The notes under the pieces are model-generated. The model was given only the letters and a program-made list of their open reading frames with translations, had not been told where the DNA came from and made no database searches. Shown in pieces: positions 30,563 through 38,975 of a stretch of 64,000 bases of DNA (position 1 is its first letter; every line of letters begins with the position of its first letter). The stretch spans positions 1 through 64,000 of the forward strand of contig JADYXW010000090.1 of NCBI GenBank assembly GCA_020853975.1, written 5' to 3'. The DNA comes from Phycisphaerales bacterium. GTDB taxonomy: Bacteria; Planctomycetota; Phycisphaerae; Phycisphaerales; UBA1924. The translations under genes and the position numbers were made by a program.

Positions 30563-32491
30563 TTAGGCCTTCTGCTCGGTGGTGGCGGGCTTGGCGGGGG
30601 CGGGCGTGGAGGCTGGCTTGGCCTGCTCCTGCTCGGTGGTGACGCGGACGAGTTCCTCGATGCTGGTGGTGCCATCGAGGGCCTTGCGGAGCGCGGCCTG
30701 CTGGATGTCGGGGAGCTGCTTCTTTCGGAACTCCTGGCGGAGGCCCTGGAGGTTCCCGGCCTTGATGAGCGCTCGCTCGGCGTCGCCGATGGGGTAGACC
30801 TCGAAGCAGCCCTCGAGGCCGACGAAGCCGATGCCGCCGCAGGCCGGGCAGGTCTCGGGCTTGTTCTTGACGAGGACCTGGCCACCCTTCTTGAAGAGCT
30901 GCTTGATCTTGTCCGGCGGGAGGCCGAACTTCTTAAGCATGTCGGGGGAGGGCTGGTAGGCGACGCGGCAGTTGGTGCAGAGCTTGCGGATGAGCCTCTG
31001 GGCGACGGCGCCGCGAAGGTTCTTGACCGCGGCCTCCGGATCGCCCGCGAGCTTGTACCACTGGGCGATGGCCTGGAGCGCACCCTCCGCCTTCAGGCAG
31101 GCGTAGACGCGGGTGCGTTCCGCGTCGGCACGGCAGATTTCCTTGGCCGTGTTCGTGTCGGGGACCTCCGCCACTCCCAGCACGTTGGGGTCACGGCGGA
31201 GCATCGAGCGGACGGTGGTGGAGAACTCCGCGCCGTCGGCGAAGGGATCGAAGATGTTCTGGCGGACGCCCTCGATGCTGTCCTGCACATCGATCTCGAC
31301 GGTCTGGACGTTGCTGGTGTAGGCGTCGTGCATCTTGACGACGGTGTAGAGCGTGGTGGTACGGCCCTGGTCCGGCGGGGCGGCGAGGAGGACCAGGCCC
31401 TTGCCGTCCTCCACGAGGGCCCGCATCTCCTTGGCCTGGGGCTCGAGGAGGCCGAGGCCGTCGAACTTGCGGCGAACAGCGCCTTCGGGGTCAAAGAGCA
31501 TGGTGGCGCGGAGGCCGCCCTGGGCGCCGATCGCGGAGACGCGGATCTTGGATCGCTGGGTGCCGCGCTCGATGATGACGTCGGCGGACTGCTTCTTGCG
31601 ACGCTCGGCGAGGTCGAGCTTGGCGGCGCCGCGCCAGAAGTCGATGACCTTGGCGGCTTCGGGGCCGGCCATGACGCCCGGGGGCGGCGGGGGCGGCACG
31701 CCATCCTTCGGTGGGACGGGGTCGTGCAGGACCGCGGGGACGCGCACGCCGTCCACGAGGAACGTGACGCGGTAGGTGTTGCCCGCGGGGTCGAAATCGA
31801 TCTGGCTTGCCCGAGAAGCCTGGGCGCGGAGGACGACGTTTTCCGCGGCGACGCGGAGGTCGTATTCGGGGGTGCCGGCGTCGGGAACCGCGACGAGGGA
31901 CTTGTCCGGCCCCCGGACCGCGAGCTCGGACTTGCCCGCAACCGCCTTGGCCTTGGGGTCCTTGGCCTTGGCCTGGTAGAAGAGCGTTGAGAACTTGAGG
32001 CGGAAGTTGTCGGGGACGCGGTCGTCCTTGTTCACGATGTTCATGAACACCGCGACGTCGGCGAAGAGGATGACGATCATGACACCGAAGCCGGCCCAGA
32101 ACGCGGCCTCGGACTTCATGGGCATGGAGACGGCGGCGAGGATCGCGACCACGCCGACCACCAGGTGAACGGTGCCCCACTGCTCCCGGGGAAGGTGGAA
32201 GCGGGCGCAGTGCTTGTCGAAGTTCTTGGAGATCAGCCAGGCCCAGGGGAGGAAGGGGATGAGCAGCAGCACGGGCTTCCACCACGCCACGAGGACGTGG
32301 GCGGTCGCGGCCAGGGTGAGATCGATCGGCAAGTGGCTTTGCACTGGGGGCACCTGGAGAACATTGGCGGGCAGCCCGCCTGGGTTACCGACAACCACGC
32401 CGCCCGGATGCACCGCAGCCGGGCTGGTCGGCGGGTTTTCGACCTGAGGGGTACAGGATATCAGAGTCGGGCGTTCCCGTCCCGTCACCAT
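30563..32491 (-). CDS. Membrane-anchored GspE/PilB-family ATPase homologue with degraded Walker A and His box
   Basis: Two or three N-terminal TM segments. C-terminal region aligns by eye to T2SS/T4P ATPases: AAPPDQGRTTTLYTVV (Walker A position), RRDPNVLGVAEVPDTNTAKEI (Walker B/DPDV), LRGAVAQRLIRKLCTNC...CPACGGIGFVGLEGCFEV (Zn tetrad). Start uncertain; ATG 32491 chosen. Confidence 0.8.
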   Translation of the reverse strand: MVTGRERPTLISCTPQVENPPTSPAAVHPGGVVVGNPGGLPANVLQVPPVQSHLPIDLTLAATAHVLVAWWKPVLLLIPFLPWAWLISKNFDKHCARFHLPREQWGTVHLVVGVVAILAAVSMPMKSEAAFWAGFGVMIVILFADVAVFMNIVNKDDRVPDNFRLKFSTLFYQAKAKDPKAKAVAGKSELAVRGPDKSLVAVPDAGTPEYDLRVAAENVVLRAQASRASQIDFDPAGNTYRVTFLVDGVRVPAVLHDPVPPKDGVPPPPPPGVMAGPEAAKVIDFWRGAAKLDLAERRKKQSADVIIERGTQRSKIRVSAIGAQGGLRATMLFDPEGAVRRKFDGLGLLEPQAKEMRALVEDGKGLVLLAAPPDQGRTTTLYTVVKMHDAYTSNVQTVEIDVQDSIEGVRQNIFDPFADGAEFSTTVRSMLRRDPNVLGVAEVPDTNTAKEICRADAERTRVYACLKAEGALQAIAQWYKLAGDPEAAVKNLRGAVAQRLIRKLCTNCRVAYQPSPDMLKKFGLPPDKIKQLFKKGGQVLVKNKPETCPACGGIGFVGLEGCFEVYPIGDAERALIKAGNLQGLRQEFRKKQLPDIQQAALRKALDGTTSIEELVRVTTEQEQAKPASTPAPAKPATTEQKA

Positions 32492-32558
32492 ACGCGCTGG
32501 GGGAGGGGGCGTTTCAGGTGCGGGGGCTGTCCGGGCCCGGACCTGCAAAAACACCGGA

Positions 32559-32580
32559 CCCCTCCCAGCGTTGGGAGGGG
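32559..32580 (-). terminator. Putative terminator between the exported-protein gene and the GspE-like gene
   Basis: Perfect 9-bp stem CCCCTCCCA-GCGT-TGGGAGGGG. On the minus strand it is followed, after a short spacer, by GTTTTTGC. Confidence 0.65.
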
Positions 32581-32610
32581 CCCAGCGTCATGGGGCTGTG
32601 AATGAGCGCG

Positions 32611-33300
32611 TCAATCGGTCGGAGGGACCGAGACCGTGATGTCCGCGGGCTCGCCCACCGCTGCCAATAGCACGGGGCTCTGCATGAGTTCAGAGGCGGA
32701 GGACAGGCGGCCCTGCGGGAGGCGCGAGAGGTCGAGGGACATCATGAGGGAGCGGGTGCCGTCCGGGGAGAGGAGGGCCCACTCGATGACGACGTGGTCG
32801 TTGTCGAGGACTCGAACGAGGTGCTGCATGGGCACGGGCTTGACGCCCGCGGGGGAGAGGGTGCCTCGGAACGAAAGGGACTTTGAGGCGGGGTCGGAAT
32901 CGAGGGAGGACTCCGCGGGGGCGTTAAGGGCGGTGGTGAAGCTGCGCATCTCAACGGCGCCGCTCCTGGGGTTGGAGCGGAGCCGGATCAGGCCCTCGAA
33001 GGGCTCGCCCCGCTCGAAGCCATCGAACGCGGCGAGGATGGAGCCGTCGGGCTGGGACCGGATGGACATGGAGGCGATGGAGCTTGACGCGCCGTCGGCG
33101 TGCTTGAGCGTGACGGCGCCGTCCCACTCGCCCTGGAGGCCGGAGAGCGCGGCGGGGAGCTTGGGCTGGCTCGGGGCTGGGGCCGCGGGCTGGGAGTTCT
33201 GGTCGGACGGCTGGGCCGGGGGCTCGCAGGCGCTGGCGTGACCGGCGGCGAGCACGAGAAGCGAAGCGGCGCACGCCGCGGCTTTGGAGAATATGTGCAT
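32611..33300 (-). CDS. Exported hypothetical protein (DUF1579-like)
   Basis: Signal peptide MHIFSKAAACAASLLVLAAGHASACEPP; LSGLQGEWDGAVTLKHADG... single beta-type domain. Confidence 0.72.
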   Translation of the reverse strand: MHIFSKAAACAASLLVLAAGHASACEPPAQPSDQNSQPAAPAPSQPKLPAALSGLQGEWDGAVTLKHADGASSSIASMSIRSQPDGSILAAFDGFERGEPFEGLIRLRSNPRSGAVEMRSFTTALNAPAESSLDSDPASKSLSFRGTLSPAGVKPVPMQHLVRVLDNDHVVIEWALLSPDGTRSLMMSLDLSRLPQGRLSSASELMQSPVLLAAVGEPADITVSVPPTD

Positions 33301-33502
33301 GCTGATTCCTCCCTCACCCTGGGACCCTCTCGGGCCCGGCCCTCCACGCACCGAGTAGAGATCGGATGCCCGGGACACTCGCCTGAGGGCGGGCGAGGCA
33401 AAGGGCATGGGGGCGGGACGGCGCAACCCCGGAGGCAGGCGTTGGCGGCAGACTCGGAGGAGTCATAATGCCGGCCCGCGCGGCTCGGCACTACTCTCGT
33501 GC

Positions 33503-33802
33503 ATGGCACTGACAGTCGGCGCATTTCAGAAGATCATCAGGGACCGGTATTACGCGACGGATTCCGCCCGCGGGACGCCCGGGACCTTCATGTGGCTCAT
33601 GGAAGAGGTGGGAGAGCTCGCGACGGCGCTGCAGAACAACGCGCCCGGAAAGAAGCCCACTCTCGACGAGCGTGCAAACCTGGATGAGGAGTTCGCCGAC
33701 GTGATCGCCTGGCTCACGACGCTGGCGAACATCAACGGCGTGGACCTGGAGGTCGCGCTGCGGAAGTACACCGAGGGCGGCGTCGAGGGAGTTAAGGACT
33801 GA
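33503..33802 (+). CDS. MazG-like nucleotide pyrophosphohydrolase
   Basis: 99 aa: FMWLMEEVGELATALQNN...LDEEFADVIAWLTTLANINGVDLEVALRKYTEGG; EExxE...ExxD MazG-type metal-binding pattern. Confidence 0.85.
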   Translation: MALTVGAFQKIIRDRYYATDSARGTPGTFMWLMEEVGELATALQNNAPGKKPTLDERANLDEEFADVIAWLTTLANINGVDLEVALRKYTEGGVEGVKD

Positions 33803-33814
33803 GGGGTTGGCGCG

Positions 33815-34045
33815 TCAGCGCGAGGGGCCGGGGATGTGGCCGCCGGCACGGGGATGGGTGCCGATGGGGATGGTGCCGTTGGGCGAGTGAGGCACCGGCG
33901 GGTCGGGGTCGGCGTAGGCCGTGCGGGGGACGCCCGTGACCATGCGAAGCTTGAACCAGATCAGCAGCGCGAAGCCGCCACAGGCCACGGCGAACAGGCT
34001 GAGCTCTCGGCGGTGGCGCACCGGGGTCTTGTGTGCGGCGTTCAT
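33815..34045 (-). CDS. Small single-TM protein at the end of the pseudopilin cluster
   Basis: MNAAHKTPVRHRRELSLFAVACGGFALLIWFKLRMVTG...; located 26 bp downstream of the GspH-like gene. Confidence 0.5.
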   Translation of the reverse strand: MNAAHKTPVRHRRELSLFAVACGGFALLIWFKLRMVTGVPRTAYADPDPPVPHSPNGTIPIGTHPRAGGHIPGPSR

Positions 34046-34071
34046 GGTGGCTCCGGGGGGGCGTCGCGGGA

Positions 34072-34623
34072 TCAGCCGGCCGGGGGGGTCTCGGGCGGGG
34101 GCGCGGTGAGCCGCTCGACGCGGACGCGGCCCGTGTATCCCTCGACGTGGATGCGGAAGGTCTGGTCGGACCCCATGATGTCGATGTAGCCGTCGCTGGC
34201 GGGAACGCCGCTGCCCGGGTCGGTGACGGGCCCGCCAAGTTCGTCGAAGACGAGGCGGTTGTTCGGGAAGTTGATGGCGACGATGGAGGTGTGGCCGAAG
34301 TCGTCGCCGTTGAGGACGCGGCGTTCGAGGGTGTTGAGTTCCTCGTCGATGGTGCTGCCGTTGACCTCGACGATGTTGTAGTAGGCCTCGCCCTCGTCGT
34401 TGTGAAAGACGATGGCGCGGCCCCGCTGAAGGGCGATGGCGTCGGACTGGGCGACGGTGAGGTCGGAGACGACGGATCGGACGGCGCCCTGGACGCGGAG
34501 GACGGCGGTGGACTGCATGTTCGGAATGACCATGGCCCCGGCGATGCCGAGGACGGTCACGACGATGAGCATCTCGATCAGGGTGTAGCCTGAGGCTGAG
34601 CGGGAGAGATTGGAACGACGCAT
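34072..34623 (-). CDS. GspH-like pseudopilin
   Basis: Class III prepilin signal MRRSNLSRSASG|YTLIEMLIVVTVLGIAGAMVIPNMQ, followed by a GspH/FimT-type beta-rich C-terminal domain. Confidence 0.85.
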   Translation of the reverse strand: MRRSNLSRSASGYTLIEMLIVVTVLGIAGAMVIPNMQSTAVLRVQGAVRSVVSDLTVAQSDAIALQRGRAIVFHNDEGEAYYNIVEVNGSTIDEELNTLERRVLNGDDFGHTSIVAINFPNNRLVFDELGGPVTDPGSGVPASDGYIDIMGSDQTFRIHVEGYTGRVRVERLTAPPPETPPAG

Positions 34624-34664
34624 CAGACTCCCTCCGGACCACGCCGGCGCCGAGGCCCGCCCGG

Positions 34665-34994
34665 TCACTTGGCGGGCTTGTCGGCGGCCTGCTTCATGGC
34701 GGGCATGTCGGTGACCTTGACGTTGATGCCGCGTGTGAGCGCGGACTCGATGCGCTCCATGCGAGCAGAGAGGCCGCGGAGCTCCTGGATCATCTGCTTT
34801 CGCTGTTCGGCGGCGCTGATGCGTCCGCTGGGGTCGTCGGTGACGAGCTCGATGTCATCGGCGGGCTGGGCGTTGGCCCTGCCCAGCAGGTCGGAGGGGG
34901 TGGCAAGCCAGTTGAGGACCAGCACCCCGGCGATGACGGTGAGCACGGCGTTGGCATACAGGCGGGGGCTGGGGCGGCGGATGGTCGTGGGCAT
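34665..34994 (-). CDS. Single-TM protein with predicted coiled-coil periplasmic region
   Basis: MPTTIRRPSPRLYANAVLTVIAGVLVLNWLA...AAEQRKQMIQELRGLSARMERIESALTRGINVKVTDMP; lies between pseudopilin genes. Confidence 0.6.
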   Translation of the reverse strand: MPTTIRRPSPRLYANAVLTVIAGVLVLNWLATPSDLLGRANAQPADDIELVTDDPSGRISAAEQRKQMIQELRGLSARMERIESALTRGINVKVTDMPAMKQAADKPAK

Positions 34995-35087
34995 GGGTTG
35001 CTCCTTCACGGGATTCCATCGGCCTTCGGAGCCCCCCGGGTCAGGGCCGGCGAGCATTTGGCCCGGAAACAAGCGGTGTGGTGCGTG

Positions 35088-35528
35088 TCAGGGGCGGAGC
35101 AGGGGCTGGTCCTGGGAGTCAAAGCCGGCGGCCCAGACGTCGCCCGTGTTTGGGTCGTAGATCCAGCCCCGGGTGGCGTCGAAGGAGGAGTCGGCGGTGT
35201 TGCCGAGGACGATGACATCCGCGTTGGCGCCCCCGACCCACTGGTTATCCGGAGCGCCGCGGAGGTACTGGCCGCTGTTGCCAAGGAGCCCGCCCCATGT
35301 GCCGGAGCCGGCGGTGACGTCGGGGTAGACCCCGCCGTTCTTGAAGTAGTAGACGGCGATGGCCCTGCGGAGCTTGGCGAGCTGGTCGAAGGTTGCGGAG
35401 CTGGTGGCCTGCTGGGTGGCGCTGGCGAACTGGGGGACGACGATGGCGGCGAGGATCCCAAGGATGACCACGACGATGAGGATCTCGACGAGGGTGAAGG
35501 CCTGACGGAGGCCTCGCTGGGTACGCAT
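35088..35528 (-). CDS. GspG-type major pseudopilin (paralogue 2)
   Basis: MRTQRGLRQAFTLVEILIVVVILGILAAIVVPQFASATQQA... Confidence 0.87.
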   Translation of the reverse strand: MRTQRGLRQAFTLVEILIVVVILGILAAIVVPQFASATQQATSSATFDQLAKLRRAIAVYYFKNGGVYPDVTAGSGTWGGLLGNSGQYLRGAPDNQWVGGANADVIVLGNTADSSFDATRGWIYDPNTGDVWAAGFDSQDQPLLRP

Positions 35529-35627
35529 CACTCCACCTCCTGAGGGGCCACCGGTCCGCCCTGAAAAGCCGAACGGCGTCCGTTGAGACGCCGTCCGGTC
35601 TTCGTCATGATTCACACCGATGCCCGA

Positions 35628-36053
35628 TCAGGGGTTGGCGGTGTCGAGGATCTGGTTGGCCTCGTCGTAGTAGCAGGCGGAGAACTCGCCGGTGGTGGCG
35701 TCGTAGACCCAGCCAGCGCCGGCGGTGCCCGCGACTTCACCGTTGGTGAAGGTGCCGGCGACGACGGAGGACTGGCTGTTGAAGGGGTTCTTGGGGGCGG
35801 CCTTGAGATACCCGCCGTTGATCATGTCGGTCCAGCCGGTGGTCACGAGGTCCGGATAGTTGTTGGTCCGGGCCTTGTAGAGCTCGATCTGGTTCTGGAT
35901 GCTCTTGATCTGCGAGCGGAGGTTGCCCGTCTGGGCGTCCTGCGTCGCGTTGGTGAACTGGGGCACGACGATGGCGGCCAGGATGCCCAGGATCACAACG
36001 ACGATCAGGATTTCGACCAGGGTGAAGGCCTTGTTCGAACGACGATTGCGCAT
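35628..36053 (-). CDS. GspG-type major pseudopilin (paralogue 1)
   Basis: MRNRRSNKAFTLVEILIVVVILGILAAIVVPQFTNATQDAQTGNLRSQIKSIQNQIELYKARTNNYPDL. Confidence 0.9.
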   Translation of the reverse strand: MRNRRSNKAFTLVEILIVVVILGILAAIVVPQFTNATQDAQTGNLRSQIKSIQNQIELYKARTNNYPDLVTTGWTDMINGGYLKAAPKNPFNSQSSVVAGTFTNGEVAGTAGAGWVYDATTGEFSACYYDEANQILDTANP

Positions 36054-36313
36054 GCACTGCTCCTTCCGGAAGGCTTGGACAAGAACCGGGGCGAACGTCG
36101 CCCCCGCACACAGCCGCGGGGCCCCTCCTCCGTGGGCCCGACGGCGTCCCCCCCGTGTCCAGGCTCGGGTGGGCAGTGGTTCATCGAGCGAACATGAGCG
36201 TTCGTTGAGCGCGTGCGGAGCCGGGGCGCGGGTTGGGTACGGTCTGCGCCGCCGGTGACGGCCCGGGAGGCACCGCGGGGCGTGGAGAGGCAGAGTTATG
36301 GCGCGAAGAAAAA

Positions 36314-36335
36314 CCCCGGGCAGGTGCGCCCGGGG
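36314..36335 (-). terminator. Rho-independent terminator for the minus-strand HEAT-repeat gene
   Basis: 8-bp stem CCCCGGGC-AGGTGC-GCCCGGGG preceded on + by GAAGAAAAA (T-tract on minus). Confidence 0.8.
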
Positions 36336-36376
36336 TCTGGTCCGCTAAGGGATGGCGATCCTGGCCGGGGAACGGC

Positions 36377-38650
36377 TCAGGGCTTCTTGAGGATGAGGGG
36401 GACCACGTCTGCGCTGGAGGTGTTGAGCGCTCCGAGCAGTGCGGCGGCGGCGGTGGCGTCCGCGTCGTTGCCGGTGGAGGCGAGCTCCATCACGCGCGTG
36501 GTGTGACGGGCCTCGAGCTGGTTGCCGAAGCGCTTCGCCGACTGGGCCGTGAGCCCGAGGATCGCAATGCGCTCTTCGCCAGAGGCGTTGAGGGCTGCGT
36601 CGGCGAGCGCAGCCTGTGCGGAGGCGGCGTTGATGCGGGCGAGGACTTCGCCCAGGTCGAGCTTGACCTGCCCCTGGGCCTCGGCGAAGGCGCCGACGAG
36701 GGGCAGAGTGGCGTCGGACACCTTCAGGACCTCGCCGCCGCTGACCGCGAGGTCACGGAGAGCACGGACGGACCGGGCGGCGTAGGCGCGGGCCTCGTCG
36801 GCGGAAATGGCCCCGCCGCTGGCGGTGTTGACGAGCCCGCTGACCGACGTGGTGATGGCCTCTGGCGTGATGCCGACCTGGCGGATCGCGACGCGGGGGT
36901 TGCCCTCGAAGCGGGTGCGGAGCTCGGCGTAGCCGTCGGAGGTGGAGAGGGCGAGGACGGGCGTGGCGGAGGTCTGGGGCGTGCCTCCTGCCTCGTTGAT
37001 CATGGCGGCGGCGCGCTCGGCACCGTGGCCAGCGAGGACAACGAGGTCCACCGCGGGGGACTCTGCGATGGGCGCCTCGAGGTCCGCGAGCGTGCGGCCC
37101 TGGGGCATGACGGTGTAGCCCTGAGCCTGGAGCAGGCCGCGGAGTATCTGGTACTGCTCGGTGTCGTCACAGACGACGGCGGCGTAGAGCGAGGATGCGC
37201 CGCGGAGGCTGGACGCGAGTGTGGGCACCACGCGGTCCGAGGCGGGGAAGGCGGTTGCGGGCTGAGCGGCGGCGATGGCGAGGGCCGCGTCGTACTGCAC
37301 GCGGCGGTTGGGATAGCCCAGGGCCTCCACGAGGGGCAGGCGGGCGGCGGTGCCATCGCCCAGAGCCTTTACGCCGGCGGTGCGTTCGACGGCGGCGAGG
37401 GCGAGGCGGGCGAGCGGAGTGTCCTTGGTGTCCAGGGCGCGGCCCAGCACGCGCTGGGAGATGTCGGCGCCTGAGGCGACGCCGAAGTACTCGGCACCAC
37501 GGCGGGGCGACATGCCGGGGCCTGCGGCGCCGCGCACGGGGTACGCGGGGTTCACGTAGCCGGCGGGCGTGTCGAGCTCGCGGGAGTAGTTCGAGGCGAC
37601 CCACAGGGCGACGGTGTCCGGGTTCGCGCCGCCCGAGGCGGACTGCAGCGACAGGGCGCGCTCCGCGAGGCGCATCGCGCGGGCCTCGTGGTAGACGGGC
37701 GTGCGGATCTCGGTCATCGTCAGACCGCCGGCGGGCGAGTATTCCCAGAGAAGCTGGAACTCTTCGCCGGGGAAGCTCATCACCTCGGGCTTCTCGGAGT
37801 AGAACGCCTCGGCGAGCTGGACGTAGAGGTCGGAGGTCGCGGCCTCGCTGCCACCCAGCGCCGTGATCGCGCGGTTGCACGCGGCGCGGACCGCGTCGGT
37901 GGAGGTGGCGTCGCGGCAGTCCGCGAGATAGGGGAGGCTCGTGCGCCACTGCAGGTCGCCCAGGAGCATCGCGACCTGCTCCTGCTGGGCGGGGGGCATG
38001 TTCATGAGGGCGGCGCACAGCGGGGTCACGGCGTTGCGGCCCATGCCCGCGATGACAAGCCGCGACTCGGCCCGGCGCGCGGGGTTCGACTGGTCGAGGA
38101 AGGCCTCGAGGAGCTGCGGCATGGCGTACTCGCCGGCGGCACGGAGGCGCTCCTGCGCGAGCAGCTTGCCGCGGAGGGTCCCGGTGAGCTCGGTGATGTT
38201 CCGGGCGATCTCGCTGGGGTGGCGCGCCCTGGAGAGCTTGCCCTTCTCGTACTTCTTCATCATCGCGGCGCCGACGTCGGAGAGGGCCGCGGTCCGGGAG
38301 GCCTTCTGGACGGCGTCGTCGAAGCGGGCGACATCGCCGCTGGTCTCGACGAGCTGGACAAACTCCACATCGGAGAGCTGGCGGCCCTGGATGCTGAGCC
38401 AGGCGGACTTGGCGGCGTCGTAGCGTGCGATCTTGACGTAGTGGACGAAGTCGGCCAGGTCGGAGAGATTCGCCCGCTTGGCCTCTTCATCCGCCTTCGC
38501 GGGGGTCTGCGCCAGAACCGGAGTGGCGAGCGCGCCGCCCGCGAACGCGAGGAGCCCCGCGATCAGGAAGCGGGAAGCGAGCCGGCTTGCCGAACCATTC
38601 CCGAACAACCGAGCGCGGGAAGGGGAAGGACGAGCGGGGGATTGGGTCAC
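36377..38650 (-). CDS. Exported HEAT-repeat-like protein with internal receiver-like domain
   Basis: Signal peptide FLIAGLLAFAGGALATPVLAQ; alpha-helical HEAT-like repeats (MPQLLEAFLDQSNPARRAESRLVIAGMGRNAVTPLCAAL); internal YAAVVCDDTEQYQILRGLLQAQGYTVM...VDLVVLAGHG. Confidence 0.78.
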   Translation of the reverse strand: MTQSPARPSPSRARLFGNGSASRLASRFLIAGLLAFAGGALATPVLAQTPAKADEEAKRANLSDLADFVHYVKIARYDAAKSAWLSIQGRQLSDVEFVQLVETSGDVARFDDAVQKASRTAALSDVGAAMMKKYEKGKLSRARHPSEIARNITELTGTLRGKLLAQERLRAAGEYAMPQLLEAFLDQSNPARRAESRLVIAGMGRNAVTPLCAALMNMPPAQQEQVAMLLGDLQWRTSLPYLADCRDATSTDAVRAACNRAITALGGSEAATSDLYVQLAEAFYSEKPEVMSFPGEEFQLLWEYSPAGGLTMTEIRTPVYHEARAMRLAERALSLQSASGGANPDTVALWVASNYSRELDTPAGYVNPAYPVRGAAGPGMSPRRGAEYFGVASGADISQRVLGRALDTKDTPLARLALAAVERTAGVKALGDGTAARLPLVEALGYPNRRVQYDAALAIAAAQPATAFPASDRVVPTLASSLRGASSLYAAVVCDDTEQYQILRGLLQAQGYTVMPQGRTLADLEAPIAESPAVDLVVLAGHGAERAAAMINEAGGTPQTSATPVLALSTSDGYAELRTRFEGNPRVAIRQVGITPEAITTSVSGLVNTASGGAISADEARAYAARSVRALRDLAVSGGEVLKVSDATLPLVGAFAEAQGQVKLDLGEVLARINAASAQAALADAALNASGEERIAILGLTAQSAKRFGNQLEARHTTRVMELASTGNDADATAAAALLGALNTSSADVVPLILKKP

Positions 38651-38975
38651 GATTCACTCCTGAGTTGCGTGGGCAAAGGGCCCCGGAAAGGCGAGCGATG
38701 ACAGGGACGACAGCCGCCGGGAGTCTGTTCCCGGACCGGTGGGCGTCCCTGACCTGCAAGCCCTCACTGTAACGGTCGGGAGGCGTCCGCGTCAACCGGG
38801 TGGGGAAGGGGGAAAGGGGGGTGCCCCGGAGCGTCCCAGAATGGGAATCTGGGGCGTCACAGTCGGCACGCCTGAATCAGGCGACGCGGGCGGACGATGA
38901 CGGAGGGCACACGGGCCTTGTTGGGCCGGATGAGTGAACGCGTTGTCCCCGGCACAGCCGCCGAGAGGTGAGACC

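Noticed and set aside
33503-33802. MazG-like gene as part of a toxin-antitoxin or defence module
   Set aside because: No partner toxin or defence gene nearby; it is a stand-alone housekeeping-type nucleotide pyrophosphohydrolase.
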